DNA from: Bacteroidota bacterium
GTDB taxonomy: Bacteria > Bacteroidota > Bacteroidia > Bacteroidales > WCHB1-69
Length of the DNA: 40,666 bases
Reading direction: 5' to 3'
Assembly (NCBI GenBank): GCA_019135895.1
Contig: JAGVVH010000332.1
Coordinates: forward strand, 1-40,666
The translations under genes were made by a program, and so were the position numbers. Under the pieces are notes generated by a model that saw only the letters and a program-made list of their open reading frames with translations, ran no database searches and had not been told where the DNA came from. Shown piece by piece: positions 8,788-17,158 of the stretch. Numbering within the stretch: position 1 is the first letter of the stretch; each line of letters opens with the position of its first letter.

Positions 8788-10917
8788 CTATTCGTCTTCT
8801 TTGTTTTCAGCCTCGTATTTTTTAATGATGTCGTTTTGGACTTCAGCAGGAACTTGTTGATAATCTGAAAATTTCATCCCATAAGAGGCACGTCCACTTG
8901 TAATAGAACTTAATGTGGTTGAGTATTTATTCATTTCTGCTAAAGGAACTTTTGCACGTATGGTTTGAAATTCTCCTTCGCTATCCATTCCCATTACTAC
9001 ACCTCTCCTTCCTTGAAGATCAGTCATTACATCACCCATTCTATCAGAGGGAACAAATACTTCAACATCATATATAGGCTCTAAAATTTTGGGGCCGGCA
9101 TTTTTGAATGCTTCTCTGAATGCTTGGCGGGCAGCTAATTTGAAAGATAATTCATTGGAATCAACAGGGTGCATTTTGCCATCATATACGTTGACAACAA
9201 TATCGCGAGCATATGAGCCTGTTAATGGGCCTTCTTCCATTTTTTCCATTATTCCTTTTAAGATGGCAGGCATGAAACGTGCATCAATAGCACCTCCAAC
9301 GATACAGTTATTAAAGATAAGTTTCCCCCCCCATTGTAAATCATAAGATTCTGTTCCACGTATCGGATATTTGGTCTGATTAGGCATTCCCTCATAATAG
9401 GCTTCAATTAACATATGTACTTCTCCAAATTGTCCTGCACCACCGGATTGCTTTTTGTGACGATACATGGCTTCAGCAGATTTTGTAATGGTTTCTCTAT
9501 ATGGTATTTTGGGAGCAATTAATTCAATTTCTACTTTGTTGATCTTTTCTATAGACCATTTTATTAAATTCATTTGCTGTTCACCTTGACAAGATAAAAT
9601 AATCTGTTTTAATTCTTTAGAATATTCTACGAGAAAAGTTTTATCTGTTTTAGCAATTTCTGATAAAATTGCCCCTAATTTTTCATCGTCTGTATTGCTT
9701 TTTGCTTTTATAGCAGTACGAAATTTTGGGTCTGGATATATCGTTTGCTCAATTATGTCATCTCCGGCTTTAACCAAGGTGTTTCCTGTTTGGGTACTTC
9801 TTAGTTTGATCGTGGCAACAATGTCTCCTGCACATGCTTTTTCTGTTTTTTCCCTATTCTTACCGGCTATGCATAACAATTGTGATAATCTTTCTTTATT
9901 ATTGGTGTTTGGATTATATAAATCCATTGCTTCAGTTATTTCACCTGAATATATTTTCATAAAGGATACTTCTCCTAAATGTTGTTCAATGGCTGTCTTG
10001 AAAACATATGCCATTGTTGAATCTGTACTGTTACAAGTTAAAACTTTTCCTGATACAGTTTTAACGCCTGTAGTTTCATTAGGGGATGGACAGTTGCTTT
10101 TAATGAAATCCATTAATCGGGTAACTCCCTGATCGTTCTTTGTAGCAATGCATAAAACCGGAAAAGTGCCTCGATGAGCAATGCCTAAACGGAGTCCCTT
10201 TGAAATTTCTTCTTCAGTAAGGGAACCCTCTTCGAAGAATTTATTCATAAGCTCTTCATCGTTTTCAGCAGCAGCTTCAATGATTGTATTCCGCATTTCT
10301 TCAGCTTTTGATTGTTCTCCAGCAGGAATATCCTCTACTATCATCTTGCCCCCACCCACAGGAAATTTTAATAGTTTCATCTTTAATAAATCTATTACGG
10401 AATCAAAACCTATTCCGCAATTTACCGGATATTGCAATGGAAGAACACTACCCCCGAAATAATGCTTTAGTTCATGAATGATTTCATCATATTTAGCCTT
10501 TTCATGATCTAATTGGTTAATTACAAATACAACAGGGGTCCCCATTTTTTTTGTCCAACGCCATTGTATTTCAGCCCCAACATCAATCCCGTTTTGTGCA
10601 TTTAATACCATCAATGCTGTATCAGCTACCCTCATTGAACATATTGTCTCTCCAATGAAATCATCAAATCCAGGACAATCAAGCATGTTGATTTTGATGC
10701 CATCATATTCTGCATACATTACTGTTGCATAAATCGATTGTTGTCTTTCCAATTCCAATTCCCTGTAATCTGAAATAGTGTTTTTGTCTTCAACACTACC
10801 ACGCCTGCTGATAATACCTCCATGAAAAGCAATTGTTTCAGCCAAAGTGGTTTTTCCTACTCGGTTTCCTCCAATAATGGCAACATTTCTAATTTCTTTA
10901 GTTTGATAAACTTTCAT
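8788..10917 (-). CDS. Elongation factor G paralogue (EF-G2 type) with altered GTPase motifs
   Basis: The 709-residue protein has the full EF-G domain order: G domain, domain II, domain III (SCQGEQQMNLIKW), domain IV (SGGAGQFGEV) and domain V (MGDVMTDLQGRRG). The nucleotide motifs differ from housekeeping FusA. G1 is GGNRVGKTT. The switch I ERGITI is ERQQSI (about residues 57-62). G3 DTPGH is DCPGF, so the His that activates hydrolysis is Phe84. G4 is NQLD. This matches the Bacteroides EF-G2 group (N-terminus MKVYQT is also shared from memory), for which loss of ribosome-dependent GTP hydrolysis and a role under nutrient limitation have been reported. I infer a similar energy-sparing translocase. 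It is monocistronic, with a TATTTTTG element 55 bases upstream. Confidence 0.85.
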   Translation of the reverse strand: MKVYQTKEIRNVAIIGGNRVGKTTLAETIAFHGGIISRRGSVEDKNTISDYRELELERQQSIYATVMYAEYDGIKINMLDCPGFDDFIGETICSMRVADTALMVLNAQNGIDVGAEIQWRWTKKMGTPVVFVINQLDHEKAKYDEIIHELKHYFGGSVLPLQYPVNCGIGFDSVIDLLKMKLLKFPVGGGKMIVEDIPAGEQSKAEEMRNTIIEAAAENDEELMNKFFEEGSLTEEEISKGLRLGIAHRGTFPVLCIATKNDQGVTRLMDFIKSNCPSPNETTGVKTVSGKVLTCNSTDSTMAYVFKTAIEQHLGEVSFMKIYSGEITEAMDLYNPNTNNKERLSQLLCIAGKNREKTEKACAGDIVATIKLRSTQTGNTLVKAGDDIIEQTIYPDPKFRTAIKAKSNTDDEKLGAILSEIAKTDKTFLVEYSKELKQIILSCQGEQQMNLIKWSIEKINKVEIELIAPKIPYRETITKSAEAMYRHKKQSGGAGQFGEVHMLIEAYYEGMPNQTKYPIRGTESYDLQWGGKLIFNNCIVGGAIDARFMPAILKGIMEKMEEGPLTGSYARDIVVNVYDGKMHPVDSNELSFKLAARQAFREAFKNAGPKILEPIYDVEVFVPSDRMGDVMTDLQGRRGVVMGMDSEGEFQTIRAKVPLAEMNKYSTTLSSITSGRASYGMKFSDYQQVPAEVQNDIIKKYEAENKEDE

Positions 10918-10972
10918 TGTTGATTTTAATTCTTTGATTTATACAGTATTATTAATAATTCTAAATTGGCTG

Positions 10973-10980
10973 CAAAAATA
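10973..10980 (-). promoter_or_regulatory. -7 promoter element for the EF-G2 gene
   Basis: Minus strand reads TATTTTTG, 55 bases before the start codon, leaving an untranslated leader of about 48 bases. Confidence 0.55.
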
Positions 10981-11190
10981 CATTTTTTTTTAATTCAATG
11001 TTCTTTAATCTATTCTTGTTGACTAATTATTATGTTTTTTTTGATTTTTTTCGCTGTTTGAAGGTGAGATTATTCCTTATTATTGATTTTTTTTCTGATT
11101 TGGTCACCTTAACTTACCTTGTTCCCCATTTTGTTTTTTCTCTTCTCTATTGATATATTATTACAAATTATATTTTTTGATTTTTTACTG
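10981..11190. other. Divergent intergenic region with a spaced inverted repeat
   Basis: Between the EF-G2 and folP promoters the sequence is T-rich. AAGGTGA at 11061-11067 and TCACCTT at 11104-11110 form a 7-bp inverted repeat 36 bases apart. This might be an operator or loop but has no other support. No gene is visible here. Confidence 0.35.
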
Positions 11191-11198
11191 TATCTTTG
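11191..11198 (+). promoter_or_regulatory. -7 promoter element for folP
   Basis: TATCTTTG on the plus strand, 22 bases before the ATG at 11221. It lies inside the longer open frame that starts at 11119 and so decides in favour of the 11221 start. Confidence 0.7.
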
Positions 11199-11220
11199 CG
11201 ACTCTTTTTTTTATAGTTTA

Positions 11221-12057
11221 ATGCATCTGAATTTAAAAGGATTATTGCTTTCATTGAATACCCCCATAGTGATGGGTATTGTGAATTATACTGATGATTC
11301 TTTTTATGATGTTAGCCGTTCTGTCTCAGAAAAATCTCTTTTGGCTAATGTATCACAAATGCTTGAAGATGGGGCTGATATTATTGATTTGGGTGCTGTT
11401 TCTACTCGTCCGGGAGCTACCGAAATTGAGGAAGATTTTGAATTTTATAAAATTAAATCTGCACTTAAGTTAATTTTAGACTCTTTTCCAAATGCTCGTA
11501 TTTCTGTCGATACTTGGCGTGCTTCAGTTGCTGAAATGGCATTATCAGAAGGAGCTGCAATGATAAATGATATCTCTGGTGGTACTTTCGATGAGAATAT
11601 GTTTGCTGTTATTGCCAAACATAATGCACCTTACTGCCTTATGCACACTTCTTCTAAACCTCATCTGATGCAGCAGTGTATTTCTTACAATAATATTATT
11701 GCTGAAATGATCCAATTTTTTGGATCTAAAATCAATGCCTTGAAATCACTTGGAGTTAATGATATCGTTGTTGACCTTGGATTTGGTTTCGGTAAATCTT
11801 TAGACCAAAATTACTTTTTGTTGAATAATCTTCAGGCCTTTACCACACTAAATCTTCCGATATTGGTAGGAATATCTAGAAAATCAATGATCTATAAATT
11901 TTTAGATGTTTCTCCAAACGAGGCTTTAAATGGAACTACTGTCTTACATGTTGTTTCTTTATTGAAAGGGGCAAATATTCTTAGAGTTCACGATGTTAAA
12001 ACTGCTAAGGAAACTATTGCTTTGATTGGGAAATTAAACGATCAACTTTTTTCTTAA
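11221..12057 (+). CDS. folP: Dihydropteroate synthase
   Basis: A 278-residue TIM-barrel enzyme that joins p-aminobenzoate to 6-hydroxymethyl-dihydropterin diphosphate in folate synthesis. The family motifs are present: PIVMGIVNYTDDSFYD (usually MGILNVTPDSFSD), DIIDLGAVSTRPGA, ISVDTWRASVAEMAL, MINDISGG, VDLGFGFGKS and VGISRKSMI. The Pro of TPDSF is Asp, a mild oddity in mobile loop 1. The frame is open back to 11119, but the promoter at 11191 and the normal family length favour the ATG at 11221. Just downstream, 9 bases on, begins a secreted nuclease gene, probably cotranscribed. The queD-like gene after that also handles a pterin substrate. Confidence 0.9.
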   Translation: MHLNLKGLLLSLNTPIVMGIVNYTDDSFYDVSRSVSEKSLLANVSQMLEDGADIIDLGAVSTRPGATEIEEDFEFYKIKSALKLILDSFPNARISVDTWRASVAEMALSEGAAMINDISGGTFDENMFAVIAKHNAPYCLMHTSSKPHLMQQCISYNNIIAEMIQFFGSKINALKSLGVNDIVVDLGFGFGKSLDQNYFLLNNLQAFTTLNLPILVGISRKSMIYKFLDVSPNEALNGTTVLHVVSLLKGANILRVHDVKTAKETIALIGKLNDQLFS

Positions 12058-12066
12058 TGTTATTAT

Positions 12067-13152
12067 ATGAAAAATCTTTTTTTTATAATTTGTCTTTTCT
12101 TTTCAGCTTCTCTTTTAGCTCAAATACCATCTAATTACTATGATGCTGCATATGGAAAAAAAGGCTATCAATTACGACTAGCTCTACATTCCATTATTGA
12201 TGACCATAATGTGGTTTCATATAACTCTTTATGGACTCATTTTTATTTAACAGACGACAAACCCAATGGGAGTGTCTGGGATATGTACTCTGATATTCCT
12301 TCAGGAACACCTTCCTATAGTTTTAGTTTTGGGGAAGACCAATGCGGTAATTATATAGATGAAGGAGACTGTTATAACAGAGAACATTCTCTTCCCAAAA
12401 GTTGGTTTGGAGATATAGCACCTTTAAATTCTGATCTTTTTCATATTTATCCAACCGATGGATATGTAAATAATCGTCGCGGGAATTTTCCCTTTGGCGA
12501 AGTGGATAACCCAACTTGGACAAGCACTAACGGATCAAAATTGGGAAATTGTTCTTTTCCGGGTTACACCGATATTGTTTTTGAACCTATTGACTCTTAT
12601 AAGGGGGATTTTGCAAGAAGCTATTTTTATATGGCTACGCGGTATATGGATTCTAATTTAGGTGATGAATCATTGTCTATGTTTATCGGATCTGAATTTA
12701 AATCATGGGCATTGAATATGTTGATTTCATGGAATATTCTTGATCCGGTTAGCCAAAAAGAAATTGACCGTAATAATCAGGTATATCTAATTCAAAATAA
12801 TAGAAATCCATTTATTGATTTTCCAGAATTGGTGGGAAAAATATTTGGAAGCGATTCTGTCACTCCTTTTAATCCCAATGCAATTTCAGTTTTTGATCCT
12901 AATAACCAATTTATTGTTTTTCCAAATCCCGCTAAAGATATGTTTTTTATAACTAACAATTCTTTCTCTGTTGATGAACTTCTAATTTGTGATCTATTTG
13001 GGAAAATTGTATTGAATATTAGGGAAATATCGAATCCCATTATAGAAGTTTCAACAGAAAATCTTGCATCTGGGATTTATCTTGTGAAAATTGTACATGA
13101 TAATTTTGTTCAAATCCGTAAAATAGTTATTTATAAAAATGGCAATTATTAG
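12067..13152 (+). CDS. Secreted endonuclease I family protein with T9SS sorting domain
   Basis: This 361-residue protein has a signal peptide (about 19 residues, ending LLAQ), an endonuclease I (EndA/NucM, His-Me finger) domain and a C-terminal T9SS domain. Diagnostic motifs are YNREHSLPKSWF, with the catalytic His, then DLFHIYPTDGYVNNRRGNFPFGEV and MATRYMD. The tail FVFPNPAKDMFFI...LASGIYLVKIV matches type A sorting domains. The likely role is extracellular or surface degradation of nucleic acids for phosphate and nucleotides. It is 9 bases downstream of folP and its last 14 bases overlap the next gene, so the three appear cotranscribed although their functions differ. Confidence 0.88.
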   Translation: MKNLFFIICLFFSASLLAQIPSNYYDAAYGKKGYQLRLALHSIIDDHNVVSYNSLWTHFYLTDDKPNGSVWDMYSDIPSGTPSYSFSFGEDQCGNYIDEGDCYNREHSLPKSWFGDIAPLNSDLFHIYPTDGYVNNRRGNFPFGEVDNPTWTSTNGSKLGNCSFPGYTDIVFEPIDSYKGDFARSYFYMATRYMDSNLGDESLSMFIGSEFKSWALNMLISWNILDPVSQKEIDRNNQVYLIQNNRNPFIDFPELVGKIFGSDSVTPFNPNAISVFDPNNQFIVFPNPAKDMFFITNNSFSVDELLICDLFGKIVLNIREISNPIIEVSTENLASGIYLVKIVHDNFVQIRKIVIYKNGNY

Positions 13153-13591
13153 AATTACAAAACAGTTTTCTTTTGAAATGGCACATGCTCTAGTAGGATA
13201 TGATGGACTTTGTAAAAATATCCATGGTCATTCCTATCATTTTGATGTTACGGTTAAAGGAATCCCAAACGAAGATAACTTTTCTCCCAAAAAGGGAATG
13301 TTGATGGATTTTGTTGACTTAAAAATGATTGTTTATCATGAAATCATTAATTGTTTTGACCATGCATTAGTAATCTCTCAGAATACTGATCCTGACCTTA
13401 TTAGTTCTCTTGATAAGAATTATGAAAATATATTGTTGATGCCTTATCAACCTACTTCTGAAAATCTTATCGCTGATTTTGCAGAGAGACTCCAAAAAAA
13501 GCTGCCTCCTCATGTGCAGCTTTTTTCGTTAAGGCTTCGTGAAACCGACAAATCTTATGCCGAATGGTTTGCCGAAGATAACCCCAAATAA
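13139..13591 (+). CDS. queD: 6-carboxytetrahydropterin synthase / PTPS family (QueD-like)
   Basis: A 150-residue cytosolic T-fold enzyme that converts 7,8-dihydroneopterin triphosphate to 6-carboxytetrahydropterin in queuosine/7-deazaguanine synthesis, or to 6-pyruvoyl-tetrahydropterin in other members. Zinc ligands are His16 (FEMAHAL) and the HGH pair His29/His31. The catalytic Cys25 lies in GLCKNIHGHSYH, and DHALV and PTSENLIADFAERL complete the pattern. The C-x3-HGH spacing fits QueD. The ATG lies 14 bases inside the end of the nuclease gene, implying translational coupling. No other queuosine gene is in the window. A terminator-like hairpin lies inside its coding region at 13494-13526. 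Confidence 0.85.
   Translation: MAIIRITKQFSFEMAHALVGYDGLCKNIHGHSYHFDVTVKGIPNEDNFSPKKGMLMDFVDLKMIVYHEIINCFDHALVISQNTDPDLISSLDKNYENILLMPYQPTSENLIADFAERLQKKLPPHVQLFSLRLRETDKSYAEWFAEDNPK
13494..13526 (+). terminator. Terminator-like hairpin inside the queD coding region
   Basis: AAAAAAAGCTGC (13494-13505) and GCAGCTTTTTT (13516-13526) form a perfect 11-bp stem with a 10-base loop and end in six Ts. This is the shape of an intrinsic terminator, yet it lies 65 bases before the queD stop and encodes residues around RLQKKLPPHVQLFSL. Confidence 0.5.
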
Positions 13592-13601
13592 AATCCTAAA
13601 A

Positions 13602-15353
13602 TTATTTTTTTTCAGAAGGCATATTAATATTGGATCCGCAATCTTTAACAATCATTTCGTACCATCTGTCAGAGTATCTTGGTTGATCAGGAAATTCACA
13701 TTGAGGCTTTGCTGTATTTGTTTTAAGGAATTTTCCATCTTTTTCTTTCTTAACGTTTCCATCATTATATTTTACCAGTAAATATTCATAGAGATTGTTC
13801 CACTCTTTGCATACCAGTTTGGCCTTTTCATTTGAATAGAAATTAATTTTTTGCTGTCCGACAGCAGGATTGGTATTGAAAATATTTACCATTTCTTTTT
13901 CCATTTGAAGTATATCATTCACAAAACCTGTTTCCATCTTCTTCTGTATAGCCTTAATAGGAACTATCATATCTTTATAGCGGCTATATGCCATGTTGCT
14001 GACTTTGGTAAAGATCCAAAATGCAGCAGTCGGAGAGTAATCAACCATGGAACCGTTCCCTTCTCTAAACTCTTCAGGTATTTCTGTGATTCCACAAAAC
14101 ATAGGAACATAGCAGTTGCTGCCTGCGTCGTCCACTCCGAACCAAAAAACTCCTCCAAATTTATCAGGTAACCAATTTCTTGCCTGAGCTACAAAAGAAA
14201 ATCCTGTCTGTTGCGTTGCAGTTGCTCTTTCATGCAAATAGTTTTCACCATTTAATTCCCAATTCATTGGTCTCCAACGATACGGACATTCAAATGGCCC
14301 TGCTCCTAGATCTTTTGTCATATCCATGGAAGTACCTTCATAGTGGTCTCTCATCAATTGCATCACTTCCAGAACGGAAATCAGATGATCGGGTTTTATC
14401 CATAATGGCATCCTGTGTGATAAATTATCCCCTCTGGCATAATCTTCGTATTGGGCCATTAATGATGGATTACAACGGTAAAATGCAGTCCATACTCTTG
14501 CTTCACATCCTCTTGCTGCTCCGAAATCAATAGGACAGTAAGCATCGCAGAAACTAAATCCGGCATCGGGTGCTTTAGGATCATAATATCCTTTTAATTT
14601 TGCAAATGAAATAATATCCCAAGCATATACTGTTTCAATATCAGGATTAAAAATTTTGGCAATTTCTTTGCTGGTAATTGATTTTATTCCGTCACTTAAG
14701 GGAAAAGTAGTAATTCTTGCCTGATTTGCATGTCCACAAATATAGCCGTCAGGAATTCTTCTGGCTACCCAAACAGCTCCCCTTGACCACCCTTTGATTA
14801 TTTTTCCCTTGGCATCTTTCATTTCCTGGCCTTTTCCAATAATTTCAAAAATCCATGCTTCATTAGGATCTATTATCGAAAATGATTCACCCTCGCTAGT
14901 GTATCCATAAGAATTGATTAGTTCACTCATTACTTTGATGGCTTCACGAGCATTTTTTGCTCTTTGAAGAGTGATGTATATGAGAGACCCGTAATCTATT
15001 AATCCGGGAGAATGCCATAATTCTTCACGACCACCATAAGTGGTTTCTCCAATTGCCAGTTGATGTTCATTCATATTGCCTACTACTGAATAGGTGTGGA
15101 GTGCCTGTGGAATTTGTCCCAATTTTTCTCCGGTATCCCATTCAATGATATCCATCATAGTTCCAGTAGGATAGTCGGCAGCAGGTCTGTAATATAATTC
15201 TCCATACAAAGTATGAGAGTCGGCAGCATAAGTAACCATGCATGATCCATCTTTACTTGCACCTTTAGTAATGATAAAATTTGTACAAGCAATTAACTGA
15301 GAACTTACCATTGTAAAAACCACAATGGTAATAAATAAAAAGTTTTTTTTCAT
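13602..15353 (-). CDS. Secreted C69-family (PepD-like) dipeptidase
   Basis: This 583-residue protein belongs to peptidase family C69, Ntn-hydrolases that process to expose an N-terminal Cys nucleophile. The signal segment (about residues 1-22) ends directly before Cys23 in IACTNFIITKGASKDGS, so signal removal can also create the active N-terminus. Other family stretches are GNMNEHQLAIGETTYGGR, LIYITLQRAKNAREAI, SFSIIDPNEAWIFEI and GAVWVARRIPDGYICGHANQARI. It probably cleaves small peptides in the periplasm or outside the cell. It lies 9 bases after the universal stress protein gene and likely shares its transcript. It converges on queD, with only 10 bases between the stops. Confidence 0.88.
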   Translation of the reverse strand: MKKNFLFITIVVFTMVSSQLIACTNFIITKGASKDGSCMVTYAADSHTLYGELYYRPAADYPTGTMMDIIEWDTGEKLGQIPQALHTYSVVGNMNEHQLAIGETTYGGREELWHSPGLIDYGSLIYITLQRAKNAREAIKVMSELINSYGYTSEGESFSIIDPNEAWIFEIIGKGQEMKDAKGKIIKGWSRGAVWVARRIPDGYICGHANQARITTFPLSDGIKSITSKEIAKIFNPDIETVYAWDIISFAKLKGYYDPKAPDAGFSFCDAYCPIDFGAARGCEARVWTAFYRCNPSLMAQYEDYARGDNLSHRMPLWIKPDHLISVLEVMQLMRDHYEGTSMDMTKDLGAGPFECPYRWRPMNWELNGENYLHERATATQQTGFSFVAQARNWLPDKFGGVFWFGVDDAGSNCYVPMFCGITEIPEEFREGNGSMVDYSPTAAFWIFTKVSNMAYSRYKDMIVPIKAIQKKMETGFVNDILQMEKEMVNIFNTNPAVGQQKINFYSNEKAKLVCKEWNNLYEYLLVKYNDGNVKKEKDGKFLKTNTAKPQCEFPDQPRYSDRWYEMIVKDCGSNINMPSEKK

Positions 15354-15362
15354 AAATATAAA

Positions 15363-16208
15363 TTATCTTGTTATGGCAAAATGAGTAATATTTGGTATAA
15401 TCAACAACGGCATCGGAGTTGAATTCAAGATCTGTCGGGTTGTTGTTCCAAGCCAGAAATCTGAAAATTCTTGTTCTTCCTCCCGCATGATAATCATAAG
15501 ATTGACATCTAATTTTTTTGCAAAATCCACAACCTCTTTAGAAATATTTCCCTTAATTTCTATAGAAGTCCAATCGTGCCTTATATTTGCTTGTTCAAGC
15601 ATTCTCATAGCATGACCAAGTTGAACAGAAACAATATGTTTTGTTTCTGGTTGTTCTGAAATTACACCTAATAGTAATATTTTTGCTGAAAATGCTTTTG
15701 CAAATTTTATGGCATATTTCATCTTTTGTAAAGTTTCAAAACTGGTGTCAATGGGAACTAGTATTTGTGTTAAATCACGATTAATCTGAATACCTTCCCG
15801 TAAAACCATAACAGGAACAGGACTCATAGATACTATTTTAAATGCATTACTTCCAACAAACATTTCTTCAAATCCTGATGCCCCATGAGTGCCAATTACT
15901 ATTAATGAGTCAGTTAAATTTGAGGCATATTTAATCATCTCATTTGCTGGTTTCCCTTCTAAAATAACACTACGTGCTTCACTTTTAGGGGCTTCTGCCT
16001 TGCAGTCTTTTAATAGTTCACTTAATTTTGTTTGTACAATTTGCGAAATATTTTCTTTGATATCAGTATCAATTATCCTTTTAGTACTAGGACTTTTGAC
16101 CCAAACAAGATGTAATGCTCCACCAGATTTAAGAGAAATTGCAACGGCATGTTTTAATGCATTGATTGAATTTGGTGAAAAATCAATTCCAACAATAATA
16201 TTTTTCAT
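15363..16208 (-). CDS. Universal stress protein with tandem UspA domains
   Basis: A 281-residue cytosolic protein with two UspA folds. The first (residues about 1-140) starts MKNIIVGIDFSPNS and carries the nucleotide-binding pattern VIGTHGASGFEEMFVGSNAFKI. The second (about 148-275) starts ILVPIDTSFETLQ, but its G-x2-G motif is replaced by MREEEQEFSDFWLGTTTRQI, so it may not bind ATP. Tandem Usps are common in Bacteroidota and modulate survival in stress; the target is unknown. A TATCTTTG element lies 33 bases upstream. The C69 peptidase follows 9 bases later. Confidence 0.88.
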   Translation of the reverse strand: MKNIIVGIDFSPNSINALKHAVAISLKSGGALHLVWVKSPSTKRIIDTDIKENISQIVQTKLSELLKDCKAEAPKSEARSVILEGKPANEMIKYASNLTDSLIVIGTHGASGFEEMFVGSNAFKIVSMSPVPVMVLREGIQINRDLTQILVPIDTSFETLQKMKYAIKFAKAFSAKILLLGVISEQPETKHIVSVQLGHAMRMLEQANIRHDWTSIEIKGNISKEVVDFAKKLDVNLMIIMREEEQEFSDFWLGTTTRQILNSTPMPLLIIPNITHFAITR

Positions 16209-16240
16209 ATTTATTTGTTTTATGTTTTTGAATTTGCTGA

Positions 16241-16248
16241 CAAAGATA
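16241..16248 (-). promoter_or_regulatory. -7 promoter element for the Usp/C69 operon
   Basis: Minus strand reads TATCTTTG, a full TAnnTTTG match, 33 bases before the Usp start. Confidence 0.65.
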
Positions 16249-16303
16249 TAAAAAAAATATTATATTTGTATGATTTCCGAAAGGTTTTTAATTATTAAAA
16301 TAG

Positions 16304-16311
16304 TATTTTTG
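16304..16311 (+). promoter_or_regulatory. -7 promoter element for the outer-membrane protein/waaA run
   Basis: Plus strand reads TATTTTTG, 66 bases before the ATG at 16378, giving a leader of about 60 bases. Confidence 0.55.
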
Positions 16312-16377
16312 CATATTTAATAGTGTGACAATATTTTTTTTCTTATAATTTGATAGTTAACTATAATTTTTAAACAG

Positions 16378-17157
16378 ATGAATTCTAAAATATCTTTATT
16401 TTTTTCTCTTCTTTTCCTGATTCCTGCTGTTTTATTTGCTCAGCAATATAATGATGGGAAAAAATATGTTGATACTGCTACTTCTATGTTATGGACGGGT
16501 GCAAATTTTTCCTATCAACTTCCTGTCGGAGCCCTGGCAGAGACCTTTAATGGAAATTTTAATATTGGGACCGGTTTTACTTATAAAACATTTCATAACT
16601 GGACATGGGACCTGAATTTTAATTATCTTTTTGGATCAAATATTGATGATCCCTCTTCAGTATTGGGTGATATAGTGAATTCTAACGGAGATGTTATTGA
16701 TGGAAATGGTTTGAAAGCTACAATTTATTTGGAAGGACGTTATTGGAATTTGGGGGTAGGCGTTGGAAAACTTATTCCTGTAAATAGATGGAAAAACTCA
16801 GGAATTTGGATTCATACGGGATTTGGTTTTTTTCGACATAAAATTCATATTTCAGACCCAGACAACCAAGTTTCTCAACTTTTGGGAAACTATAAAAAAG
16901 GATATGATCAGCGTTCTTCAGGATTCTGTATGTCTCAGTTTGTGGGTTATTTATTTATGCAAAAAAGACGTGTAGCCAGTTTTTATGCAGGAGTTGAAAT
17001 AACTGAATTATGGACAAAACCCGATAGAAATTATATTTTTGTTATTGGCTCTACGAATAATATTCCTTATAAGTTTAGTGCTCTTTTTGGACTTAAAATA
17101 GGTTGGATTGTTCCTCTTTATGAAAAGAAAAAAGTGACAACTTTCTATAAATATTAA
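16378..17157 (+). CDS. Outer-membrane beta-barrel protein of unknown function
   Basis: I do not recognise a named family. The 259-residue product has a signal peptide (about 21 residues, ending VLFAQ). It then has alternating aromatic/hydrophobic strands such as WTGANFSYQLPVG, FNIGTGFTYKTFHNWTWDLNF, NLGVGVGKLIPV and GIWIHTGFGFF, as in 8-12-strand outer-membrane barrels, and ends in an aromatic-rich stretch (FYKY). It stands first in a close-packed run with waaA (1 base gap), threonine dehydratase and uvrB. Adjacency to waaA suggests, but does not prove, a link to LPS or the outer membrane. Confidence 0.7.
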   Translation: MNSKISLFFSLLFLIPAVLFAQQYNDGKKYVDTATSMLWTGANFSYQLPVGALAETFNGNFNIGTGFTYKTFHNWTWDLNFNYLFGSNIDDPSSVLGDIVNSNGDVIDGNGLKATIYLEGRYWNLGVGVGKLIPVNRWKNSGIWIHTGFGFFRHKIHISDPDNQVSQLLGNYKKGYDQRSSGFCMSQFVGYLFMQKRRVASFYAGVEITELWTKPDRNYIFVIGSTNNIPYKFSALFGLKIGWIVPLYEKKKVTTFYKY

Positions 17158-17158
17158 A

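Noticed and set aside
9695..10132. 145-codon plus-strand frame opposite the EF-G2 gene
   Set aside because: It is the mirror of a well-conserved coding sequence, with no promoter and no recognisable domain.
11119..11220. Longer start for folP
   Set aside because: A full -7 promoter element lies at 11191-11198 inside the extension, and the extra 34 residues are hydrophobic and foreign to the family.
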